From an uncultured Hungatella sp. (GTDB lineage Bacteria > Bacillota > Clostridia > Lachnospirales > Lachnospiraceae): DNA of 16,938 nt. The stretch covers positions 42,625 through 59,562 of the forward strand of contig CAJUJV010000007.1 of the NCBI GenBank assembly GCA_910586845.1, given 5' to 3'. Below, in pieces: positions 1 through 6,162 of the stretch (within the stretch, counting starts at the first letter, position 1; each line of letters begins with the position of its first letter). The position numbers were made by a program, and so were the translations under genes. A model generated the notes under the pieces. That model was not told where the DNA came from, did not search any database, and saw only the letters and a list, made by a program, of their open reading frames with translations.

Positions 1-777
1 ACCCTCCTCGTTTCCAATGACAGACATCAAGGTTACATCGTCGGTAAAACTGGACAGATGGCGGGCGATGGCTACAGCGCCGCCTAAGTACTCCTCTGAG
101 CAGGACAGCCTGGAGGAATATCCCATGTCTTTGGTCATCATCCCCTGGACATGGCAGTAAGTATATTTGTCGATGATCACATCTCCCACCACCAGCACTT
201 TCAGCCTGCTGATAACTTCCGCGTAGTCCCGGATCTCCTTCATGGTATGTCTGGTCTTAAAGTCCAGCATAAACTGTCTCACTTCGTCGGAAAGGCCGGA
301 CATGGCCGTATTGATCAGTTTTGTGGAGCTGAACACCTGGCCTGTGGTGAAGCCCAGCCTTCCGCCGTGCTTTTCCACCAGCTCCTTTTCTTCCTGGATT
401 TTGCCTGTAATATCGTCGGACGCTTTCGCGTACTCCTCGCCTTTTACATAGATATCCGGCTCCACGGATTCCACGATGTCATCTACCGTGTATCCCTGAG
501 ACAGCATGACATAGTCCACACATTCCAGAGCTGACAGCACCTTCATGCGCATCTCGTCGTCAAAATAGGGCCTTCCCGGACCTTTCCGCACATATTTCGC
601 CGCCGTGATGGACACCACCAACACGTCTGCCATGGCTTTCGCCTGCTCCAGATGAATGATATGTCCCGGATGTACCAGATCGAAAACTCCATGGCACAGG
701 GCGATGGTCTTTCCTTCTGCCTGCAGTCTGGGTTTTATCTCACTTTTAAACGCTTCCTTTGAAACCACTTTATCCAT
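1..777 (-). CDS. hldE: HldE-like bifunctional heptose nucleotidyltransferase/kinase, partial
   Basis: Only the first 259 codons are inside the window; the frame is still open at base 1. The N-terminal part (about residues 20-150) is a cytidylyltransferase-fold domain: GVFDLVHPGH near residues 30-39 carries the HxGH nucleotide-binding motif, and GRPYFDDEMR follows near residue 70. From about residue 180 a PfkB/ribokinase-type sugar kinase begins, with the typical early segment LGGAVAIARHL. In E. coli HldE the kinase is N-terminal and the nucleotidyltransferase C-terminal, so the order here is swapped. The likely role is to phosphorylate D-glycero-D-manno-heptose 7-phosphate at C1 and, after GmhB acts, to load heptose 1-phosphate onto a nucleotide (ATP or CTP; not decidable from sequence). 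The start ATG has GAAGG 9 nt upstream and lies 13 nt after the epimerase stop, so it is part of the same operon. A related sugar-phosphate specificity is possible. Confidence 0.8.
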   Translation of the reverse strand, partial: MDKVVSKEAFKSEIKPRLQAEGKTIALCHGVFDLVHPGHIIHLEQAKAMADVLVVSITAAKYVRKGPGRPYFDDEMRMKVLSALECVDYVMLSQGYTVDDIVESVEPDIYVKGEEYAKASDDITGKIQEEKELVEKHGGRLGFTTGQVFSSTKLINTAMSGLSDEVRQFMLDFKTRHTMKEIRDYAEVISRLKVLVVGDVIIDKYTYCHVQGMMTKDMGYSSRLSCSEEYLGGAVAIARHLSSFTDDVTLMSVIGNEEG

Positions 778-790
778 GCCAATAAACCTT

Positions 791-1777
791 CTATTTTCCT
801 AAATATTTAAACCAGTCCTCTGTAGCTGTACTGATACTGTCCGGGGTCCACACCGGTGCCTGTCTCCAGTACTCGATATTTTCAAGGACTTTTTTCACAC
901 CTTCCTCAAATGAGACCTTTGCCTTCCAGCCAAGTTTCTCCTGTATCCGGGCGGTGTCCGCAAAAGTACAGTCCGGCTCTCCCGGCCTTTTGGGAATATG
1001 GGTGATCTCTCCGCCCAGCAGCTCACAGAGCCGGTTGACCGAATAGGTTCCGCCGCTTCCCACGTTGAACGTATCCTGAACCACATCTGACACAGCCGCC
1101 GTATAAAAGGCGTCCGCGATATCCGTTACATATGTAAAATCTCTCGTCTGTTTTCCGTCTCCCACAACAGTAAAAGGCTTCCCCGCCAGTTTCTGTGCCA
1201 GAAAAACGCCGAACACGGCTCCATAAGTTCCTGATGTCCTGGATCTGGTTCCATATACATTGAACAGTCTCAATGTCACCACGGGAAGGCCGTATACCTG
1301 GCCCCAGTGAAGCACCGTTTCTTCTCCCAGCCGCTTTGTCAGGGCATAGGGATACTGAGGCCGGATTTCTGCCGTCTCTTTGGTGGGATACTCGTCAGGA
1401 ATCCCATAGCAGGAAGAGGAAGCGGCATAGACCAGTTTTCTGATTCCCGCGTTTTTCGCGCACTCCACTACATTAAAGGTTCCCAGTACGTTGGAAGAAT
1501 AGTAATCCCATGGCCGCTGAATAGACGGCACGATATCCGCCAGCGCGGCAAAATGAAAAATGTAGTCAACATCCCGGAACACCGGTTCAATCTCTTCCCT
1601 GTTCCTGATGTCCATGTGGTAAACCGTCAGATTCGGATTTCCTTTCTGATGATCCAGATTCTCTGGTCTTCCGGTTGTCCAGTTGTCGATCACCCGTACC
1701 TTATGTCCTTCCTTCAATAATCTGTCTACCATGTGGGATCCGATAAAACCGCATCCTCCGGTTACCAGTGAAATCAT
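791..1777 (-). CDS. NAD-dependent epimerase/dehydratase, extended SDR
   Basis: Predicted 328-residue cytosolic nucleotide-sugar epimerase or dehydratase. The NAD-binding Rossmann motif GGCGFIGSH is at the N-terminus, FHFAALAD lies near residue 80, the conserved serine segment AASSSCYG near 125, and the catalytic YALTK (YxxxK) near 150. These are all hallmarks of UDP-glucose 4-epimerase/HldD-type extended SDR enzymes. The start was moved 5 codons into the open frame because GGAGGA sits 7 nt before this ATG (1777), while the upstream ATG has no such site. It lies 18 nt downstream of gmhB and 13 nt upstream of the hldE-like gene. By context it probably modifies the nucleotide-heptose or another sugar of the same glycan; HldD (6-epimerase) is one option, but sequence alone does not fix the substrate. 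Confidence 0.8.
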   Translation of the reverse strand: MISLVTGGCGFIGSHMVDRLLKEGHKVRVIDNWTTGRPENLDHQKGNPNLTVYHMDIRNREEIEPVFRDVDYIFHFAALADIVPSIQRPWDYYSSNVLGTFNVVECAKNAGIRKLVYAASSSCYGIPDEYPTKETAEIRPQYPYALTKRLGEETVLHWGQVYGLPVVTLRLFNVYGTRSRTSGTYGAVFGVFLAQKLAGKPFTVVGDGKQTRDFTYVTDIADAFYTAAVSDVVQDTFNVGSGGTYSVNRLCELLGGEITHIPKRPGEPDCTFADTARIQEKLGWKAKVSFEEGVKKVLENIEYWRQAPVWTPDSISTATEDWFKYLGK

Positions 1778-1795
1778 AATATTCTCCTCCATCTG

Positions 1796-2329
1796 CTACA
1801 ATATTTCTATTACTTCTCTTAAATCCCGGGCTATATGATCCGGCTCGATCTGAAATTCCAGCCTTGCGGTTCCATATCCGGATTCCAGAAGAATGGTTTT
1901 TAATCCTGCGTGTTTCCCTGCCAGAATGTCTCCTGCACGGTCGCCTGCCATACAGGAATGTTCCATATCTATCTTAAAATCTTCACGCGCTCTCCAAAAC
2001 AGCCCTGTCCCCGGTTTTCGGCATGAACATCTTTTCCTGTATGCTTCTACTTTCCCCTCCGGGTGATGGGGACAGTAATAGACAGTATCCACATCTGTCA
2101 GTTCTATCAGATACTGATTCATCTCCAGAAGCTGTTGTTCTGTAAACAGCCCTCTGGCGACTCCGCTCTGATTCGTGATGACAATAGCATAATATCCTTT
2201 TTCATGGATCTTTCTTACGCATTCCCGGGCATAGGGAAAGACGGTCAGATTTTCCACAGAAGTCACATAACTTTTTTCCTCTGTCAGAACCCCGTCTCTG
2301 TCTAAAAATACTGCCGGCCTTCCTTTCAT
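1796..2329 (-). CDS. gmhB: D-glycero-beta-D-manno-heptose 1,7-bisphosphate 7-phosphatase
   Basis: A 177-residue HAD-superfamily phosphatase, the usual length for GmhB. The N-terminal FLDRDGVL gives the DxD nucleophile and acid/base pair, ITNQSGVARG is HAD motif II with the usual GmhB sequence, and AGDRAGDILAG supplies the motif IV aspartates. Between them is the zinc-binding loop typical of the GmhB/histidinol-phosphatase branch: CPHHP followed by CSCRKPGTG. The enzyme would remove the C7 phosphate from heptose 1,7-bisphosphate in the cytosol, between the two HldE reactions. The ATG begins 3 nt after the gmhA stop, indicating translational coupling; only a weak GGGGTG lies upstream, inside the end of gmhA. 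Identity is well supported by motifs plus neighbours. Confidence 0.88.
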   Translation of the reverse strand: MKGRPAVFLDRDGVLTEEKSYVTSVENLTVFPYARECVRKIHEKGYYAIVITNQSGVARGLFTEQQLLEMNQYLIELTDVDTVYYCPHHPEGKVEAYRKRCSCRKPGTGLFWRAREDFKIDMEHSCMAGDRAGDILAGKHAGLKTILLESGYGTARLEFQIEPDHIARDLREVIEIL

Positions 2330-2332
2330 CGG

Positions 2333-2923
2333 TTAAAGTTTCACCCCGTCTCGCTCCATAATCGTGTCTACAATCTGCTGAAGGATCAGATTATGGATGG
2401 ATTCTACGATTCCGTACTTCTCACAGGGTACATAAACATTAATATCTCCCAGCTGTCTGGCCCTGTTGTCTGGTTTAAAGCCGGTAAAGGTAATCACTGA
2501 CGCGTTTTTCTTTTTTGCCGCTTCTATGGCATAAAGAATGTTTTTAGAGTTTCCTGAGCTGCTGATGGCTACCACCAGGTCATGTTCTTTTACCAGAAAT
2601 TCCATGGGCCTGGAGAAAATATACTCATATCCGTAGTCATTTCCCATACAGGTGGTCACAGAATTGTCATATAAGCTGTAGGTATTCATGCCGCCGTTTT
2701 TCATGAAATCTGCCGTCATATGGCCGGCGATGGCCGCGCTTCCGCCGTTCCCCAGGAAAAATACCTGGGTCATGTCCTGTTTATGGCTGGTAAACGTATC
2801 CACTAGCAGCTGTATTCCTCCATTATAAGACGGACATGGTTCTCCATCGCCTTTACGGATTTCCGTAAGGTTTAACTGTCTGATCAGTTCTTCTATATAT
2901 GGGTTGTCAATATGTCGTTCCAT
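2333..2923 (-). CDS. gmhA: Sedoheptulose 7-phosphate isomerase (SIS domain)
   Basis: A 196-residue single SIS-domain protein, matching GmhA length. FLGNGGSAAIAGH is the phosphosugar-binding loop, SSSGNSKN the second SIS signature, and VESIHNLILQQI near the C-terminus matches the GmhA helix that carries a metal/active-site histidine (the second histidine usual in some homologues is Gln here). It converts sedoheptulose 7-phosphate to D-glycero-D-manno-heptose 7-phosphate, the entry step of nucleotide-heptose synthesis. Of two candidate starts I chose the second (2923), because GGAG lies 9 nt upstream of it while nothing like a ribosome site precedes the one at 2938. The gene overlaps the end of the upstream transferase by 17 nt, consistent with translational coupling. 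Confidence 0.87.
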   Translation of the reverse strand: MERHIDNPYIEELIRQLNLTEIRKGDGEPCPSYNGGIQLLVDTFTSHKQDMTQVFFLGNGGSAAIAGHMTADFMKNGGMNTYSLYDNSVTTCMGNDYGYEYIFSRPMEFLVKEHDLVVAISSSGNSKNILYAIEAAKKKNASVITFTGFKPDNRARQLGDINVYVPCEKYGIVESIHNLILQQIVDTIMERDGVKL

Positions 2924-4313
2924 GTACTTGTTCTCCATCAGCGTCTAAATCGCTGTAAATTTCCACATTCTGCATCATAATCGGCTTCCCTACCTCTTTA
3001 CATAGCCTCACCACCGAGCTGGGGTCGCCATAATACCCGTCGCACACCGCAATGGCCCGGTCCAGGTCCGCCGTATCATCATAGATCCCCCACCCGGCAC
3101 TCCGGTACTCCTTCACCAGCTGCTCATACTCTTCCCACAACTGAGGCCTCATAGATTCGATAGTCGCCTTGATCAACGGATGGGGCCGCCACAGGAGAGC
3201 CACTTCCTCCTGATTTTCCCAGAATACGCGAAATACATCTTTCATCTTCCTCAGCATCTTCTCCTCATGCCTGAGCAGAGCACTGACGCTGGTGTTATAG
3301 AAGATGATCTTCTTCCAGCTGCCGTCAGTCTTCCGAATCACCTTCAGCCAATCCTCCGGTATCTCCACATCTGCTTTTTGCGTGCCCAGGGCCTTATCTA
3401 CTTTAGGCGACCCCAGGCCCAATATCTTATCCTCCCAGTACTTCCGATTCATCCCGGATTCTGGTCTGTCTTTGAAAAATTCTGTCATCACCCTGACATA
3501 AATTTTTTTCATGTCCTCTGACTGGACCACTACCTGATCGGCGTAGATCACCCCTGGTACCGTGCAGAAATGTTCCATTCTTTTGACGGCATCCTCGTTT
3601 TCCGGATTTACCTCCCCTAATATAAAATAAGGTATATATACTAATTTATCTGTAAACTGCTTCAGATTCTTCGCGTAAAAAAACGGATGCACACTGGTGA
3701 CGTAGTTGCATTCATCATATGGATTATGTATAAAGATCATATCCGGTCTGCGGGCAGCGAAATCGTAATCATTATAATGAGTCACCGGGACATTGTCAGG
3801 ATATTGATCTCCTTCGTAATGTTCTTCCCGAAAGCTGCCATCCGGATTTTTGTCAAAATAAGGGATTGGGATCACGTAAGCGTCGCAGTCCGGATCTTCG
3901 TCCGCTGCTTTCCAGACGCTCTCTAAAGAATCCCACATAGAAGCCTTATACGGAAGAAATACGGCTTCTGTGCGGACTTTGATATCCTGGCTCAAACTGT
4001 TTTCTACCAGCACCAGAGCTTTTTTCAGAGTTTTGAATGCCTTATGGCTGTTTATGGTATCTCCTTGTCCTAACAGAACATAGATCTGATAGACCCGTTC
4101 ACAGTATTCCTCCAAACAAGAAACCGTCTTTGTGCCGTTTCCTTCTGTCTCCTCAATCATCTCGCCCAGATTAATTGCACTTTCCTGGCACTGAGCCAGC
4201 ATGTCCAGGGCGCTGTCGGTTTTATTGGTCTCTATAGAATGTTTGATACCTTCATGAACCCGGGCAAGGAGTCTTAGGATTTCTTCGGCTTGTTGTTTCT
4301 GTGCTTTTCTCAT
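2907..4313 (-). CDS. Putative CDP-glycerol glycerophosphotransferase-like glycan enzyme
   Basis: A 468-residue cytosolic protein without signal peptide or clear membrane segments. Residues 1-110 are mostly helical and charged. From about 115 a GT-B-like fold is plausible: KVRTEAVFLPYKASMWDS, then IFIHNPYD near 195 and LVYIPYF near 225. Near the C-terminus are RPHP (376-379) and GDPSS (429-433), which resemble the RxHP and DYSS-type motifs of the TagB/TagF glycerophosphotransferase family. I therefore place it tentatively there; it could instead be an unrelated glycosyltransferase. The start at 4313 is fixed by AAGGAGG 10 nt upstream; an in-frame extension of 51 codons is rejected because it has no ribosome site. 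It is the first gene of the heptose operon and overlaps gmhA, so it probably transfers or decorates a heptose-containing surface polymer. Confidence 0.5.
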   Translation of the reverse strand: MRKAQKQQAEEILRLLARVHEGIKHSIETNKTDSALDMLAQCQESAINLGEMIEETEGNGTKTVSCLEEYCERVYQIYVLLGQGDTINSHKAFKTLKKALVLVENSLSQDIKVRTEAVFLPYKASMWDSLESVWKAADEDPDCDAYVIPIPYFDKNPDGSFREEHYEGDQYPDNVPVTHYNDYDFAARRPDMIFIHNPYDECNYVTSVHPFFYAKNLKQFTDKLVYIPYFILGEVNPENEDAVKRMEHFCTVPGVIYADQVVVQSEDMKKIYVRVMTEFFKDRPESGMNRKYWEDKILGLGSPKVDKALGTQKADVEIPEDWLKVIRKTDGSWKKIIFYNTSVSALLRHEEKMLRKMKDVFRVFWENQEEVALLWRPHPLIKATIESMRPQLWEEYEQLVKEYRSAGWGIYDDTADLDRAIAVCDGYYGDPSSVVRLCKEVGKPIMMQNVEIYSDLDADGEQVHGTTY

Positions 4314-4520
4314 GAATATCCTGCCTCCTTGTTTTTTATAAATATGGTATATTGGTCCCCTCTTATAAGAGTGGGATGCAGATCGCCTGATTCGGTTCTC
4401 TGCTTCGCTCCCCGCTACATCATGATCCTTCCCAGAACCATGTTCCCGGGGTCCTGGCATACCCAATGCGCAGATCCTGTCTGCCTTCTAATGCCGTAAG
4501 TTTTTTTGTTCCCCTTTGAC
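4314..4520 (-). other. Leader region between guide-RNA candidate and glycan operon
   Basis: No convincing gene. Read on the minus strand, it begins right after the nested hairpin assigned to the TnpB RNA, so its first 15-30 bases could be a guide. It then runs about 190 nt to the ribosome site of the glycan operon. A perfect 12-base palindrome (CTCTTATAAGAG) lies at 4360-4371, and an AT-rich stretch with TATAAA-like -10 sequences at 4330-4350. I found no matching -35 box and no terminator, so the operon promoter is either atypical or the operon is partly read through from the TnpB-like gene. Confidence 0.4.
4360..4371. repeat. 12-bp perfect palindrome upstream of glycan operon
   Basis: CTCTTATAAGAG is fully self-complementary and lies about 47 bp upstream of the first start codon of the heptose operon. 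The position fits an operator for an unknown regulator. Its centre also contains a TATAAG-like -10 sequence, although no good -35 sits at the right distance. Chance occurrence is possible. Confidence 0.3.
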
Positions 4521-4638
4521 GAAAGTTTTTCAGCCGGATAACTCCGGCCGGAAACTTTCCGGGATCTATCATAAACATCTGCTCCGGTCCCCTCGGTGAA
4601 ACGGAAGCGGATGCTTCCATTTATCCGGTCATCTGTTT
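4521..4638 (-). ncRNA. Candidate omega-type guide RNA scaffold of the TnpB-like protein
   Basis: TnpB guide RNAs (omegaRNA) are normally encoded at the 3' end of tnpB and just beyond it, ending in a guide copied from flanking DNA. Here, directly after the TnpB-like stop codon, the minus strand can fold into two hairpins. The first is GGAAGC-ATCC-GCTTCC at 4618-4603. The second is nested: outer arms GAAAGTTT (4559-4552) and AAACTTTC (4528-4521) enclose an inner hairpin GCCGGA-GTTA-TCCGGC at 4548-4533. All arms are perfectly complementary. Such folding is unlikely in random spacer and no protein explains it; a 66-codon frame crossing the region has no ribosome site or recognisable product. The 5' end, the scaffold/guide boundary and expression are unknown. 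If real, the guide would start at or below 4520. Confidence 0.45.
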
Positions 4639-5964
4639 TTATGATTTCATATTAATATTGGATTCTGACAGCTCTCCCCGCTTTCTGGCGTTGCGGGCTG
4701 CATTGACTTTTCGGTCTGCCTCATATCCGCAGTGCGGACAGCGGAATATCTCGCCGATCTTATCTCCGGCACTGCCGCAGCTGCTGCACTCTCTGCTGAT
4801 GTCCTTTCCAAACACCTCCGTCAGTTCTATGGACTGTTCTCTGCATTTCTGTGCCAGGCGGTTTCTGATGTATCCCCGCTGCCACATGGTGGACTGATGG
4901 TTGATCTTCTTCACCGGACCTGCCGGCCCAGGAGCCGGAAGTTTGGGGATGCAGACAATTTTGGGCTTCTCTGTCCTCAAAAATTTATTCAGCTCCTGGT
5001 TGATATAACTGTGAAGCTGTTCCTCCAGACGCTGCTTTTTGGCATAGTATTTCTTTCGTCCGGGATTGGCTTCTCTTGTCCTGCTGTAGACTCTGTTCTG
5101 TTCCTGGATCCACTCTGAGAGCCTGCCCTGGTAAATACCCAGTTCTTCACCGTACCGGTGTCCCCGGTCCGTGACGATCATAGTCATCATCCCCATGGAG
5201 ATTCCCACAGTCTCTGTGTAATCCGGATGATCTTTTACTGCTACATCTACGGGAATTTTCAGTTCTACCCTGCTTTCTTCCGGATACAGCTTAATATACA
5301 TCTGTCTTGTGTAGGTGTTTTTGTCTGTCAGAGGAATGAATATCCGTTTTCTTTTCTCTTTTACAGAAATGTAGATCCCATGGTCTCCATAGCGGTAGGC
5401 CCGTTCTGACAGAGAAAAGCCGTCCGCTTTGTCTGTGCCCGGCCTCACATGGCACTTTCTCACCTGACGGCTCACATAATGCTCCATCTTCTTTTGATCC
5501 ACCTTGGACAACAGCAGATCATACTGGCGCTTCACATCGCCTGTGAGATTGAGAGGCGTCTCGTTTAAGGCAGATTCCAGCGCATTGTTCACCTTCAGCA
5601 GATACCGGAGAAAATGCTTCTCCTCCGGTGACAGGTCCTCATTTCGGTTGATATTCTTGAGTACCTGGGTTCTGGTTCTGGCCCACTGTTTTTTGATATC
5701 AGCCAAAGCATCGAAGACTGCCAGATAGAAATAAACCGACGGAAGCCCCAGATCCTGCCGCAGACTGCTGCGGGTCATCTCGTTCTGCACCGTATAACCC
5801 GGATACAGTTTGGAAAGGCTTCTGACACCACCGTAGCGTCGGTACACATAATTCTTTACTGTACTGTAATCTGCCGCGATCTCCTGTAATTTCTCCATAA
5901 TCTCCCCGGCTACGGGTTCTTTATTGTACTGGTGAACGATCTTACAAATGGTTTCCGACGGCAT
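4639..5964 (-). CDS. tnpB: TnpB homologue with all RuvC catalytic residues lost (TldR-like)
   Basis: A 441-residue protein of the TnpB/Cas12 superfamily. Residues 1-110 are an N-terminal domain, about 180-240 a beta-rich WED-like part, and about 250-425 the RuvC fold with a zinc ribbon (C393, C396, C409, C412: CSSC and CPHC). The RuvC-I motif, normally GIDxG, reads VGISMG (Ser256, codon 5199-5197). RuvC-II, normally an acidic residue in a VxxE(D/N)L context, reads IVCIPKL (Pro340, codon 4947-4945). RuvC-III, normally DRDxNAA, reads DRKVNAA (Lys419, codon 4710-4708). Thus all three metal-binding acids are gone while frame, zinc ribbon and surrounding motifs persist, suggesting loss of cutting but retention of RNA-guided DNA binding, as in TldR repressors. 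The start was chosen at 5964 because AAAGGA lies 7 nt upstream; an upstream ATG at 6018 lacks a site. It follows a serine recombinase gene and has its own promoter. An alternative is a relocated active site, but I see no acidic replacement at equivalent positions. Confidence 0.85.
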   Translation of the reverse strand: MPSETICKIVHQYNKEPVAGEIMEKLQEIAADYSTVKNYVYRRYGGVRSLSKLYPGYTVQNEMTRSSLRQDLGLPSVYFYLAVFDALADIKKQWARTRTQVLKNINRNEDLSPEEKHFLRYLLKVNNALESALNETPLNLTGDVKRQYDLLLSKVDQKKMEHYVSRQVRKCHVRPGTDKADGFSLSERAYRYGDHGIYISVKEKRKRIFIPLTDKNTYTRQMYIKLYPEESRVELKIPVDVAVKDHPDYTETVGISMGMMTMIVTDRGHRYGEELGIYQGRLSEWIQEQNRVYSRTREANPGRKKYYAKKQRLEEQLHSYINQELNKFLRTEKPKIVCIPKLPAPGPAGPVKKINHQSTMWQRGYIRNRLAQKCREQSIELTEVFGKDISRECSSCGSAGDKIGEIFRCPHCGYEADRKVNAARNARKRGELSESNINMKS

Positions 5965-6044
5965 CGCCTGTTCCTTTTCTGTGGCAATCATACATAGGAT
6001 TGGCCTGCAGATGGCCATACTTCTACAACTAAAAAAACAAATAT

Positions 6045-6073
6045 ATTCTAATACATTATCGTCAAAAAATCAA
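6045..6073 (-). promoter_or_regulatory. Sigma-A-type promoter for the TnpB-like gene
   Basis: On the minus strand TTGATT (6073-6068) and TAGAAT (6050-6045) are separated by exactly 17 bp, with AT-rich surroundings. Transcription would begin near 6038, leaving a leader of about 70 nt before the chosen start codon. This gives the gene a promoter independent of the recombinase. Confidence 0.6.
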
Positions 6074-6103
6074 GAAAGTTAATCCTTTTCTCTGTCCAAT
6101 TTG

Positions 6104-6113
6104 TTCCATGGAA
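6104..6113. repeat. 10-bp palindrome in recombinase/TnpB spacer
   Basis: TTCCATGGAA is a perfect 10-base palindrome lying 8 bp from the larger 20-bp palindrome, in the 144-bp spacer upstream of the TnpB-like promoter. It could be an accessory recombinase or repressor binding site; it is short enough to be chance. Confidence 0.3.
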
Positions 6114-6121
6114 AACTTTTG

Positions 6122-6141
6122 CCAAAAAGTACACTTTTTGG
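6122..6141. repeat. 20-bp perfect inverted repeat, 9+2+9, candidate recombination site or operator
   Basis: Arms CCAAAAAGT and ACTTTTTGG are perfectly complementary and separated by only 2 bases (AC). A 2-base loop is too tight for a normal RNA hairpin and no T-tract follows, so a terminator is unlikely. The layout of two half-sites around a 2-bp centre is what serine resolvases and invertases use at their crossover sites. It sits 21 bp after the recombinase stop codon and about 50 bp upstream of the -35 box of the TnpB-like gene. Binding by the neighbouring recombinase is inference. No second full copy was found in this window. Confidence 0.45.
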
Positions 6142-6162
6142 TCTTTTTCTTTTTTATCCTTC

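Noticed and set aside
4314..4466. 51-codon N-terminal extension of the glycerophosphotransferase-like protein
   Set aside because: The internal ATG at 4313 has a strong AAGGAGG at good distance; the extension has none and looks non-coding.
4420..4620. 66-codon open frame downstream of the TnpB-like gene
   Set aside because: No ribosome site, no recognisable sequence, and it runs through the hairpins better explained as structured RNA.
6122..6141. The 20-bp palindrome as a transcription terminator of the recombinase gene
   Set aside because: The arms leave only two bases for a loop and no T-tract follows on either strand in the right place.
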